From JAGOTT01 sp964450795 (lineage in GTDB: Bacteria > Patescibacteriota > Minisyncoccia > Moranbacterales > UBA1568), in contig CAYVDI010000031.1 of NCBI GenBank assembly GCA_964450795.1, positions 1 to 10,508 on the forward strand: DNA of 10,508 nt, in the 5' to 3' direction. The notes beneath the pieces are model-generated. The model was given only the letters and a program-made list of their open reading frames with translations, was not told the origin of the DNA and did not search any database. Position numbers and translations under genes: made by a program. This document shows, piece after piece, positions 1-6,303 of this stretch (positions are counted from its first letter, which is position 1; every line of letters starts with the position of its first letter).

Positions 1-61
1 GGATCGAACCCTCGACCGTTGGCTTAAAAGGCCACTGCTCTACCGACTGAGCTACGCACCC
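1..61 (-). tRNA. tRNA-Lys (anticodon TTT), 3' end cut off by the window edge
   Basis: This is the first 61 bases of a tRNA read on the minus strand. The 5' acceptor strand GGGTGCG lies at 61-55. The D-stem GCTC/GAGC follows, then a seven-base anticodon loop CTTTTAA (30-24) with anticodon TTT at 28-26, a five-base variable region, T-stem GAGGG and T-loop TTCGATC. The remaining T-stem, acceptor strand and 3' end lie beyond base 1, so acceptor pairing and an encoded CCA cannot be checked. Four of the five anticodon-stem pairs are Watson-Crick; the top pair is G-A, where E. coli tRNA-Lys has G-T. The TTT anticodon reads AAA/AAG lysine codons and would be charged by the LysRS encoded at 1707-3191. 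It lies downstream of serS with a possible promoter of its own. Confidence 0.95.
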
Positions 62-87
62 GTCTCTGACAACAAACGACACTACGA

Positions 88-116
88 AGTAAACACGAAA
101 AATTCCGAAAAATCAA
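88..116 (-). promoter_or_regulatory. candidate sigma70-type promoter for tRNA-Lys
   Basis: On the minus strand a -35-like TTGATT (116-111) and a -10-like TTTACT (93-88) are separated by 17 bases. Each box matches consensus at 4 of 6 positions. Predicted initiation near base 81 would leave about 20 bases of leader before the mature tRNA 5' end at 61. The position is sensible, but the match is only moderate, and serS read-through could also supply this tRNA. Confidence 0.35.
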
Positions 117-135
117 GCCCGAAGACACGGTCTTC
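108..135 (-). terminator. weak terminator-like hairpin after serS
   Basis: A perfect 6-bp stem GAAGAC/GTCTTC with a three-base loop (135-121 on the minus strand) lies 24 bases past the serS stop codon. It is followed by a short run of five T (112-108). That run begins eight bases after the stem instead of directly after it, and the stem is only half GC. It may end serS transcripts inefficiently. It may equally be chance, since serS and tRNA-Lys could be co-transcribed. Confidence 0.3.
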
Positions 136-159
136 ACCGCTCCGGACATCGGCCGACCG

Positions 160-1494
160 CTATCCGTTAAGCGTCTTCGGTTCTATCCGATCCTTTCCAA
201 TGAACGGGCGCAAGACCTCAGGGATGACGACGGAGCCGTCCTCCTGCTGGTGATTCTCAAGGATCGCGATGATGATACGAGCGGAAGCGAGCGCCGTATT
301 GTTCAACATGTACACATGCTTCCGCTCACCGGTCGGCTCGTCCTTATACTTCACGTTCAGCCGCCTCGCCTGCCAATCAAGGAAGTTCGATGCGGAGCCG
401 GTCTCGCCATATCGCCCGAGCCCCGGCATCCACGCCTCGAGATCGAACGCGCGATACTTCCCGGCGCTCATATCGCCGGTCGAAATCCGGAGTTTCCGAT
501 ACGGAAGCCCGAGTTCCCGGTGCATCTCCTCCGAGATTCCGATCATCTCCTCCTGGAGCGCGTTCGCCACCTCGATATCCGCCGACGCGAGAACCACCTG
601 CTCCACCTTCATGAACTCATGCACACGATAGATACCCTTCGTATCCTTCCCGTAAGAACCGATCTCGCTCCGATAACACTGACTGAACCCGGCATAGCGG
701 ATCGGGAGCGATGCTCCGGAAAGCACCTCGTCCGCATGATATGCGAGAAGCGACGGCTCGGCCGTCCCGACGAGAAATTTCTCCTCTTTCGAGACACTTC
801 CATCGGCTTCCCGGTCGGAGGTCGCCACCTTGTAGATCTCATCCGTTTCGCCATCGTATTCACTGCCCTTGAAGTACCCGCTCCCGAAGAGCGGAAACGC
901 CTTCACCAGAGTCGGCGGGATCATGGTCGAATATCCCTTGTCCGCCATTTTCCGGATCGCATACATCATGAGCCCCATCTGAAGGAGCGCCCCTTCGTTT
1001 TTCAGGTAGTATCCGCGAAAACCGCCGACTTTCGTTCCCCGCTCCAGATCGATAATATCGAGGAGCTTCCCGAGTTCGATGTGCGTCTTCGGAACAAAGG
1101 AAAATTCCGGGATATCGCCATACCTTCCCTCCTCGACGTTATCCGCATCGCTTTTCCCTATCGGCGTATCCGGAGAGACGATATTCGGCACCTGCGCCAT
1201 GAGCCGCTCGAAAAGGAGCTTCGCCTCACGGACATGCGGCTCGACCGTATCGATCTGCGCCTTGATACCTTTTCCCCTCGCGATCACATCCTGCCGCTCG
1301 GCGTCATCCTTGGCGTTCTGTATCAACGAGTTGATGTCGTTCTTTATGGACTGAAGCTCCTCAAGCTCCTGGGAGAGTCTGATACGCTCCCGATCGGCGG
1401 CAAGAAGCGCCTCCAGATCGAAGGATATGTTCTTATTGATCGCGACCTGTCGTATCGCTTCCGCATTCTCGCGGATGAATTTGATATCGAGCAT
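160..1494 (-). CDS. serS: seryl-tRNA synthetase (class II)
   Basis: SerRS, a cytoplasmic homodimer, charges tRNA-Ser (and tRNA-Sec where present) with serine using ATP. The product is 444 aa, slightly longer than the common 420-430. Residues about 1-105 form the N-terminal long helical arm, charged and heptad-like at 27-100, which grips the long variable arm of tRNA-Ser. The catalytic core follows: the TAE serine-binding motif at 244-246, motif 2 around 270-295 (CYRSE with R275, then RVHEF) and motif 3 around 396-413 with R406. The GSASNF segment (366-371) replaces the usual SCSNC-like segment. I chose the ATG giving MLDIKFIRENAEAIR, the normal SerRS beginning. The reading frame stays open 40 codons upstream, but that stretch runs through the tRNA-Val terminator into the tRNA gene. 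The start has only weak GGAAA-type ribosome-binding signals. The stop codon is TAA. Confidence 0.97.
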   Translation of the reverse strand: MLDIKFIRENAEAIRQVAINKNISFDLEALLAADRERIRLSQELEELQSIKNDINSLIQNAKDDAERQDVIARGKGIKAQIDTVEPHVREAKLLFERLMAQVPNIVSPDTPIGKSDADNVEEGRYGDIPEFSFVPKTHIELGKLLDIIDLERGTKVGGFRGYYLKNEGALLQMGLMMYAIRKMADKGYSTMIPPTLVKAFPLFGSGYFKGSEYDGETDEIYKVATSDREADGSVSKEEKFLVGTAEPSLLAYHADEVLSGASLPIRYAGFSQCYRSEIGSYGKDTKGIYRVHEFMKVEQVVLASADIEVANALQEEMIGISEEMHRELGLPYRKLRISTGDMSAGKYRAFDLEAWMPGLGRYGETGSASNFLDWQARRLNVKYKDEPTGERKHVYMLNNTALASARIIIAILENHQQEDGSVVIPEVLRPFIGKDRIEPKTLNG

Positions 1495-1545
1495 AGTGCA
1501 GATTTCCGTTATTTCCGTGACCTCACCAGAGTATCGCTTCCGCGT

Positions 1546-1573
1546 AAAAAAAGCAAAATGCCCCGTGGGGCAT
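1546..1573 (-). terminator. intrinsic terminator after tRNA-Val
   Basis: On the minus strand a GC-rich hairpin (ATGCCCC at 1558-1564 pairing with GGGGCAT at 1567-1573, loop effectively CGTG) is followed by a T-rich tail ending in seven T (1552-1546). It begins five bases after the last base of tRNA-Val, so it fits a terminator for that tRNA. It lies only 51 bases before the serS ATG. serS must therefore be expressed by read-through or from a promoter squeezed into that gap. Confidence 0.85.
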
Positions 1574-1578
1574 CTTTG

Positions 1579-1652
1579 TGGATGATACTGGACTCGAACC
1601 AGTGACCCCAGCAATGTGAATGCTGTGCTCTAACCAACTGAGCTAATCATCC
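1579..1652 (-). tRNA. tRNA-Val (anticodon CAC)
   Basis: This is a complete 74-base cloverleaf on the minus strand. Acceptor stem GGATGAT (1652-1646) pairs fully with ATCATCC, and the discriminator base A is at 1579. The D-stem is GCTC/GAGC. Anticodon stem CAGCA/TGCTG holds loop TTCACAT (1620-1614) with anticodon CAC at 1618-1616, reading the valine codon GUG. T-stem ACTGG/CCAGT holds loop TTCGAGT. The 3' CCA is not encoded: the bases after the discriminator read CAAAG. Maturation therefore requires a CCA-adding enzyme. The gene lies between lysS and serS. Confidence 0.97.
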
Positions 1653-1665
1653 GTCGACACGAACC

Positions 1666-1693
1666 ATCTTACCGCAAATACGCCGTTTGTCCA
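1666..1693 (-). promoter_or_regulatory. candidate promoter for tRNA-Val
   Basis: On the minus strand TGGACA (1693-1688, 5/6 match to the -35 consensus) and TAAGAT (1671-1666, 4/6 match to -10) are spaced by 16 bases. They sit in the 54-base gap between the lysS stop and the tRNA. Initiation near 1659 would leave a leader of under ten bases, as is common for tRNA genes. No terminator is visible between lysS and this site, so lysS transcripts may also run into the tRNA. Confidence 0.5.
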
Positions 1694-1706
1694 GATTCCC
1701 ATCGGA

Positions 1707-3191
1707 TCATCTCCCCTTCATCGGCGGGAAGATGACCGTCTCGCGGACCGACTTGTCCATGAGCACCGCGAAGAGCCGCTCGCTCATGCCGAACCCGAAT
1801 GCGGGCGGCATCCCGTACTCGAGCGCTTCGAGGAAATCCTCGTCGAGCATCATACCCTCCTTGTCGCCTGCCGCACGGAGCTTCATCTGTTCCTCGAACC
1901 GGCGCCGCTGATCCAGCGGATCGTTCAGCTCCGCGAATCCGTTTCCGAGTTCGCTCCCGACCGCCACCGGCTGCATGCGGAGCGCCTTCCGCGGGTCGTT
2001 CGGGTCCGTCTTCGCCAGGGGCGATACCGCGAGCGGATGCCCCACGAGAAAACACGGCTGCAGAAGCCTCTTCCGGACGGTCTTCTTATAAACTGTGTCG
2101 ATCATCCGCCCGAGACCGTACGACGCCTCGTATCGGATGCCGAGTTCGTCGGCCTTTTTCCGAAGTTCCTCGACCGTCACTTCTCCCGAAAGATCGATTC
2201 CGGTCTCCTTCTTGAATTCGGTGAAATAATCCACGCGCGGGAACGGCTTCGACCAATCTATCTCCTGTCCCTCGAAAAAGGTCTTCGTGCCGCCTCCGGT
2301 CACCGCCTTGACGATATCCCGGTAAAGATCCTCCACCATCGCCATCCCCCGATCGAGGTCCGTATACGCCGCATAGAATTCCATGTGATCGAATTCCTGG
2401 AGATGCTCGCGATCGACACCCTCGTTGCGGAACACGCGACCGATCTCGAATACGCGTTCATATCCGCCGACCAAGAGGCGCTTGAGAGAGAGCTCGAGCG
2501 AAATCCGGAGATAGAAATCGGCATCGAGCGCATTGTGATGTGTCACGAACGGCTCCGCCTCGGCTCCGCCGGGGATGTGCTCGAGCACCGGCGTCTGGAC
2601 CTCGAGAAAATCCTGTCCGGAAAGGAATGTTCGGATCGTCTGCCAGAAAGCGTTCTTCTTCCGGAACAGCTCCCGCGTGTCCGGATTGGCGATGAGATCG
2701 AGGTATCGGCGTCGCAGAAGCTCCTCCTCATCCTTCAGTCCGTAAAATTCCGTCGGGATCGGGCGCATCGATTTCGAGAGCATTTCCCATTTCTCGACAC
2801 GGATGCTCTTCTCGTCCTGTTTCGTGAGAAAAGGAACGCCGGTCATGGAAATGAAATCTCCGGCATCCACCGTTTCCTTGAACACGGAAAACCACTGCTT
2901 CTCTCCCGGGTTTTCCACCGGAGCGAGCATCTCTTCCGAGAAGAACCCCTGGATTTTCCCCGTCCCGTCCTCTATGTGGCAGAAGGCGATCTTTCCCATC
3001 ACCCGGACCGACCGCACGCGACCGACGACCGTCACCGGCTTCTCGGGATTCGTTTCTTTCAGATCATCGAACTGTTCCAGAATCTGCCGGTTCGTGTGTG
3101 TCCGTACGCACTTCTCCGGGTACGCGGAACCGAACGCTTCGGTCAGCTTCCGGAGCTTCTCTTCCTTGGTTGCGATGATATCTTCGCGCAT
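1707..3191 (-). CDS. lysS: lysyl-tRNA synthetase (class II)
   Basis: LysRS attaches lysine to tRNA-Lys in the cytoplasm; a tRNA-Lys(UUU) gene lies about 1.6 kb downstream. The product is 494 aa, close to the usual ~500 of the class II bacterial enzyme. An N-terminal helical lead-in (1-50) is followed by an OB-fold anticodon-binding domain (about 51-140, beginning VTVVGRVRSVRVMGK). The catalytic domain has motif 1 around 190-205, motif 2 at 248-276 (FEIGRVFRNEG with R255) and motif 3 at 461-473 (GFGMSERL with R472). The GNGFAELNDPLDQ block (416-428) and HPLAVSPLAK (385-394) are typical of LysRS. The final glycine/arginine motif reads MSERL, where many bacterial enzymes have GIDRL; this is a conservative family variant. 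The ATG chosen gives a normal N-terminus, although no strong Shine-Dalgarno sequence precedes it. The stop is TGA. It is preceded by the greA terminator and its own weak promoter. Confidence 0.97.
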   Translation of the reverse strand: MREDIIATKEEKLRKLTEAFGSAYPEKCVRTHTNRQILEQFDDLKETNPEKPVTVVGRVRSVRVMGKIAFCHIEDGTGKIQGFFSEEMLAPVENPGEKQWFSVFKETVDAGDFISMTGVPFLTKQDEKSIRVEKWEMLSKSMRPIPTEFYGLKDEEELLRRRYLDLIANPDTRELFRKKNAFWQTIRTFLSGQDFLEVQTPVLEHIPGGAEAEPFVTHHNALDADFYLRISLELSLKRLLVGGYERVFEIGRVFRNEGVDREHLQEFDHMEFYAAYTDLDRGMAMVEDLYRDIVKAVTGGGTKTFFEGQEIDWSKPFPRVDYFTEFKKETGIDLSGEVTVEELRKKADELGIRYEASYGLGRMIDTVYKKTVRKRLLQPCFLVGHPLAVSPLAKTDPNDPRKALRMQPVAVGSELGNGFAELNDPLDQRRRFEEQMKLRAAGDKEGMMLDEDFLEALEYGMPPAFGFGMSERLFAVLMDKSVRETVIFPPMKGR

Positions 3192-3217
3192 AGCGGTATG
3201 TTTATCCGAATACCATC

Positions 3218-3246
3218 ACTCTAGCGGTTTTCGACCCGAAAGACAA
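3218..3246 (-). promoter_or_regulatory. candidate promoter for lysS
   Basis: On the minus strand TTGTCT (3246-3241) and TAGAGT (3223-3218) are 17 bases apart, each matching consensus at 4 of 6 positions. The -35 box overlaps the T-rich tail of the greA terminator. Initiation near 3211 would give a leader of about 20 bases before the lysS ATG at 3191. A promoter is expected here because the upstream terminator looks efficient, but this exact placement is tentative. Confidence 0.4.
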
Positions 3247-3270
3247 GAAAAAGCCCCCTCAACGGGGGCT
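3241..3270 (-). terminator. intrinsic terminator after greA
   Basis: On the minus strand AGCCCCC (3270-3264) pairs with GGGGGCT (3258-3252), a perfect 7-bp GC-rich stem with a five-base loop. It is followed by TTTTCTTGTCT. It starts 11 bases after the greA stop codon, the classic position for a rho-independent terminator, and separates greA from lysS. Confidence 0.9.
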
Positions 3271-3281
3271 CTCAGGAACCG

Positions 3282-3737
3282 CTACTCGACCGAAACCACC
3301 TTGCATTTCATCTTTCCCGCCGGCACATCGATCTCGACATCCTCGCCCTTGGACTTTCCCATGAGCGCCTTGCCGATCGGCGACTCGCCGGAAATCTTTC
3401 CTCCGGCAGGGTCAACTTCGTTCGTACCGACGATGACGAATTTCATTTCCTTTCCCGAGCAGCTCATGACGACCGTCGAACCGATCTGCACGGAAGACAG
3501 TCCTTCGGCGCGCTTCGCCACCACCGCACCCTTCAGCATCGCCTCAAGCTCGAGGATCCGCGTCTCGTTCTCGTTCTGCTGGTGCTTCGCCTCGCTGTAT
3601 TCGGCGTTCTCCGAGAGATCCCCCTGTTCCTTCGCTTCCTTGATGGCCGCCGAGATTTCCTGGCGAACCCTGATCTTCCGATCCTCGAGTTCATCCTGCA
3701 ATTTCTTGAGCCCTTCCTGCGTAAGAATCCGTGCCAT
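3282..3737 (-). CDS. greA: transcription elongation factor GreA
   Basis: GreA enters the secondary channel of RNA polymerase and stimulates cleavage of the backtracked RNA 3' end, rescuing stalled complexes. The product is 151 aa, a little shorter than the common ~158. The N-terminal coiled-coil domain (about 1-75) carries the tip motif GDLSENAEY with acidic D40 and E43, the pair that positions the catalytic metal in GreA/GreB. The C-terminal FKBP-like domain (about 80-151) has the diagnostic ISGESPIGKALMGKSKGEDV block. The N-terminus MARILTQEGLKKLQDEL is standard and supports the chosen ATG. There is no good Shine-Dalgarno sequence. The gene looks monocistronic: a strong promoter and a leader hairpin lie upstream, an intrinsic terminator lies 11 bases past the TAG stop, and it is 130 bases from mrdA. 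Confidence 0.97.
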   Translation of the reverse strand: MARILTQEGLKKLQDELEDRKIRVRQEISAAIKEAKEQGDLSENAEYSEAKHQQNENETRILELEAMLKGAVVAKRAEGLSSVQIGSTVVMSCSGKEMKFVIVGTNEVDPAGGKISGESPIGKALMGKSKGEDVEIDVPAGKMKCKVVSVE

Positions 3738-3762
3738 GACTTCGTTTCGTGATTACTGTTTT

Positions 3763-3785
3763 AAAAATCGCGACCGGAGTCGCGA
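3763..3785 (-). promoter_or_regulatory. terminator-like hairpin in the greA leader
   Basis: Between the greA promoter and its start codon the minus strand holds a perfect 7-bp stem TCGCGAC/GTCGCGA (3785-3779 with 3774-3768) with four-base loop TCCG, followed directly by five T (3767-3763). This is the form of an intrinsic terminator, though the T tract is short. With initiation near 3799, termination here would give a short RNA of roughly 35 nt and reduce transcription into greA. The stem is seen directly; its role is inferred. Confidence 0.6.
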
Positions 3786-3805
3786 ATGTGATTGAAATCG
3801 CCCCC

Positions 3806-3833
3806 ATCATATCAGACCACGACAGACTGTCAA
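3806..3833 (-). promoter_or_regulatory. strong sigma70-type promoter for greA
   Basis: On the minus strand a perfect -35 TTGACA (3833-3828) and -10 TATGAT (3811-3806, 5/6) are separated by 16 bases. A TG dinucleotide one base before the -10 box makes an extended -10 element. An A-rich stretch (GAAAAATAAG, 3848-3839) lies just upstream of the -35 and could act as an UP element. The -10 is followed by GGGGGCG, so the discriminator is very GC-rich. Expected initiation is near 3799, about 60 bases before the greA ATG. This is the best promoter match in the window. Confidence 0.85.
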
Positions 3834-3867
3834 GAATCCTTATTTTTCGGCTTAAGAAAAAGAAAAA

Positions 3868-5757
3868 TCATTCACCCTGATCACTCTTGGAAAGGCGGTT
3901 CGAGAAATACCATTCGTAGATTTCCTTCGTGATCGGGACCGCGTTATACGTTTCACTCTCCTGTCCCTCGATGAGGACGATCATCGCGATCTTCGGTTCA
4001 TCGTACGGCGCAAAGGAGACGAACCAACCATGCGTCTTTTCTCCTCCCCCGAACTGCGCGGTGCCGGTCTTCCCCGCGACCGGAAAAGCGAGCGTTTTGA
4101 GCGGTGTCGCCGTTCCATCCGTCACGGTCTGTCTCATGCCCTCCCGGACCACCTGAATGATATACGGATCGACGATATGGTCATGTATCGCCTTCGGTCG
4201 GACGACGGAAACCGAACCGTCCGGCTTACGGATCCGCGAGACCACGTGCGGCTCATACAGCGTTCCGCCGTTCGCGATCGCGGCTATGGAATTCACGATC
4301 TGAAGCGGTGTCGCGGTGACGAATCCCTGCCCGATTGCGGCATGATAATCGTCACCGACATACCATCGCTCCCCGGTCCGCTTTTCCTTCCATTCAGGGT
4401 CCGGAAGGAAACCATTTCCCTCCCCCGGGATATCGATACCCGATACCGCCCCGTATCCGAACTTCTCCGCATACGATTTCATCCGACGAATCCCGAGACC
4501 GGGAATCCCGCCATACCCCCCTCCGACGGAGTAGAAGAAGACATCGCTCGAGACGGCGATAGCCCGGCGGATATCCGTGAACCCGTGCGCCTTCCAGTCG
4601 CCGAAGAAGAAACTGCCAACCGAGATGCCGCCCTTCGATTCGATACGCGTATGTTCCGACACCACGCCCTCGGAAAGTGCGGCACAGGCGATCACCGGCT
4701 TGAAGGTCGAACCGGGAGCATACTCGCCGGAAATGGCACGATTGAAGAGCGGCTTCGTCTCATCGTCTATGAGTTTCCTATAAGCATCACCGGAAATACC
4801 GTCGGCAAACAGGTTGTTATCGAAGCTCGGGATCGAAACCAGGGAAAGCACGGAGCCGTCGCGCGGATCAAGCGCGATAACCGCACCGCGAGTGAGTTTC
4901 CGCTGTTCCAGGAAACCGGCGAGAGCATCGTATGATTTCTTCTGAAGCTCGGCGTCTATGTTCAAAAACAGGTCATTCCCGGGCGTCGGCGAAACCGTTC
5001 CAAGCGCCTTTTTCGGACGTCCGAGAGAGTCGACCTCCGTACGATCGTATCCTCGCGCGCCCCGAAGCTCCGACTCGTACGAGCTTTCCAGTCCCTGCTT
5101 TCCGATCATGTCCGTCGGAAGATAATCCGGATATTTCGCAAGCTCGTTCTCGGCGATCTTCCCTTCATAGCCGAGCACATGCGAGAACATGACGCTTCCC
5201 TGATAATCCCGGTACGCGAGCTTGAAAAGGCTTACTCCGGGGAAATCCTTCTGCTTCGAAAGAAAGGCTATGACTTCCTCCTGCGAAAGACGCTCTTTGA
5301 GAAGGATCGGGGAAAACGGATCCTTCCGGAAAGCGGCGAGCGCGGCATCTGCCGTGCCGGCATCGACATTGAGAACCGAAAGCAGCTCCTCGCGGAGGGC
5401 GTTCCGGCCCGATTCGTCACGCGGGGCATCGACGGGAATAAGCGCCGCACCGATACTCGGGACGTTTTTCACCAACGGTTCGCCGAAACGATCGTAGATG
5501 ATGCCTCGAGGAGCGGGAATCGGGATCATCCGGACACTCTGGCGCTCCGCAATGCCGCGATATCTCTCCCCCTCGAAGATATTGAGATACAACGCGCGCC
5601 CGAACAACACGACGAGCACGAAAAGCCCGACAAGAAAATACCGTCCTGCGAATCGCCGATCGAGCGACTGTTCGATCTTGGCCGCATCCTTCTCGGTTAT
5701 GGTCAGAACCGCATCGTCGATCTCCCCTTCGGATTGTCTCGATATTTTCCCGAACAT
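3868..5757 (-). CDS. mrdA: penicillin-binding protein 2, elongasome peptidoglycan transpeptidase
   Basis: PBP2 is the class B DD-transpeptidase that cross-links new lateral-wall peptidoglycan in rod-shaped cells, working with MreBCD and RodA. From the ATG chosen (MFGKISRQ) the product is 629 aa, the usual size. It has a cytoplasmic N-terminus of about 38 residues, one membrane anchor (about 39-53), and the PBP dimerisation/pedestal region beginning with PAPRGIIYDRFGEPL near 80-95. The transpeptidase domain has the active-site serine S350 in STFK (K353), second motif SSD at 403-405 (SxD is normal for PBP2) and KTGT at 563-566. All catalytic motifs are intact. The frame stays open 27 codons upstream, but that stretch overlaps mreD and looks unlike a PBP N-terminus. 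The ATG chosen lies seven bases after the mreD stop, suggesting translational coupling. The stop is TGA. No clear terminator follows. Confidence 0.94.
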   Translation of the reverse strand: MFGKISRQSEGEIDDAVLTITEKDAAKIEQSLDRRFAGRYFLVGLFVLVVLFGRALYLNIFEGERYRGIAERQSVRMIPIPAPRGIIYDRFGEPLVKNVPSIGAALIPVDAPRDESGRNALREELLSVLNVDAGTADAALAAFRKDPFSPILLKERLSQEEVIAFLSKQKDFPGVSLFKLAYRDYQGSVMFSHVLGYEGKIAENELAKYPDYLPTDMIGKQGLESSYESELRGARGYDRTEVDSLGRPKKALGTVSPTPGNDLFLNIDAELQKKSYDALAGFLEQRKLTRGAVIALDPRDGSVLSLVSIPSFDNNLFADGISGDAYRKLIDDETKPLFNRAISGEYAPGSTFKPVIACAALSEGVVSEHTRIESKGGISVGSFFFGDWKAHGFTDIRRAIAVSSDVFFYSVGGGYGGIPGLGIRRMKSYAEKFGYGAVSGIDIPGEGNGFLPDPEWKEKRTGERWYVGDDYHAAIGQGFVTATPLQIVNSIAAIANGGTLYEPHVVSRIRKPDGSVSVVRPKAIHDHIVDPYIIQVVREGMRQTVTDGTATPLKTLAFPVAGKTGTAQFGGGEKTHGWFVSFAPYDEPKIAMIVLIEGQESETYNAVPITKEIYEWYFSNRLSKSDQGE

Positions 5758-5764
5758 ACCCGTT

Positions 5765-6301
5765 TTACATACGAAGCGCCAGGCCCGGATCAAGACGCAC
5801 CACCACGTCGTCGTATTTTCGGATCGCTGCCATGGCAAAGACGGAAAACATCATTCCTAATATGAGCGATAGGAACCCGTGAAGAAGCGAAAATTCATCG
5901 AATGCGTGAGCAAATGCGATACTCGCCCCATATAGGAACGTCTCGGAAAATACGGGGAACACTATCACCGCAAATCCGGAGAGAAGCCCGGAAAAGACCC
6001 CGGCCAACGCGGAGTGTTCCACGACAAACCTCCGGGAAAAGAAGCTTGCGGTATAGGCAAGTCCGACCGCGAATCCTGAAAGGAGACCGATCCTCCCGAG
6101 AGTGGCGATATCGGCAAGAATACCGAGCAAAACCACCGCCGGAAGACTCTCAAGAAACCCTCTGGAAAGCGCGAGAGCGATTGAAAATGAAAATATCAGG
6201 ATCGGAAAGACGATGTGCCCGGGAAACGCCATCGAAAGGAACGATCCGGCCGAAAGCCCGATCAAGGAAAGTGCGAACGCCCTGACGAAAAATACTTTCA
6301 T
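5765..6301 (-). CDS. mreD: rod shape-determining membrane protein MreD
   Basis: MreD is the small integral membrane subunit of the elongasome; it binds MreC and supports lateral wall synthesis. The 178-aa product is almost wholly hydrophobic. Likely membrane segments lie near residues 4-25, 29-46, 53-68, 70-88, 97-118 and 140-160, followed by a short charged cytoplasmic tail (161-178). MreD sequences diverge quickly, so the call rests mainly on size, hydropathy and position between mreC and mrdA, the standard operon order. The ATG lies two bases after the mreC TAA, so the two genes are probably translationally coupled. A glycine/leucine/phenylalanine-rich membrane protein of another family cannot be strictly excluded by reading alone. 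Confidence 0.87.
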   Translation of the reverse strand: MKVFFVRAFALSLIGLSAGSFLSMAFPGHIVFPILIFSFSIALALSRGFLESLPAVVLLGILADIATLGRIGLLSGFAVGLAYTASFFSRRFVVEHSALAGVFSGLLSGFAVIVFPVFSETFLYGASIAFAHAFDEFSLLHGFLSLILGMMFSVFAMAAIRKYDDVVVRLDPGLALRM

Positions 6302-6303
6302 GA

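Noticed and set aside
250..1605. A 451-codon plus-strand frame opposite serS
   Set aside because: The composition is dominated by Arg, His, Leu and Asp with no domain, and it lies wholly opposite a clear SerRS and part of a tRNA gene. It is an antisense shadow.
1495..1614. N-terminal extension of serS by 40 codons
   Set aside because: The extension runs through the tRNA-Val terminator and into the tRNA-Val gene. SerRS homology starts exactly at MLDIKFIREN.
3195..3214. Small inverted repeat GGTAT/ATACC just before the lysS start
   Set aside because: A five-base A/T-containing stem with a ten-base loop is expected by chance. There is no T-box, specifier loop or other riboswitch feature.
2037..3224. 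A 395-codon plus-strand frame opposite lysS
   Set aside because: It is the antisense shadow of a fully convincing LysRS, with no promoter, ribosome-binding site or recognisable motif.
3834..3867. T-rich stretch after the mrdA stop as a terminator
   Set aside because: The only possible stem (TTTTTC with GAAAAA, seven-base loop) is almost all A-T pairs and not followed by a T run, so it is too weak to call. It more likely serves as an A/T-rich element upstream of the greA promoter.
3868..5757. SSD instead of SxN as a possible loss of a catalytic PBP motif
   Set aside because: An aspartate at this position is normal in the PBP2 (MrdA) family, and the STFK and KTGT motifs are intact.
5758..5838. 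N-terminal extension of mrdA by 27 codons, overlapping mreD
   Set aside because: The extra residues are rich in Trp and Cys and unlike any PBP2 N-terminus. The ATG seven bases after the mreD stop gives the normal architecture.
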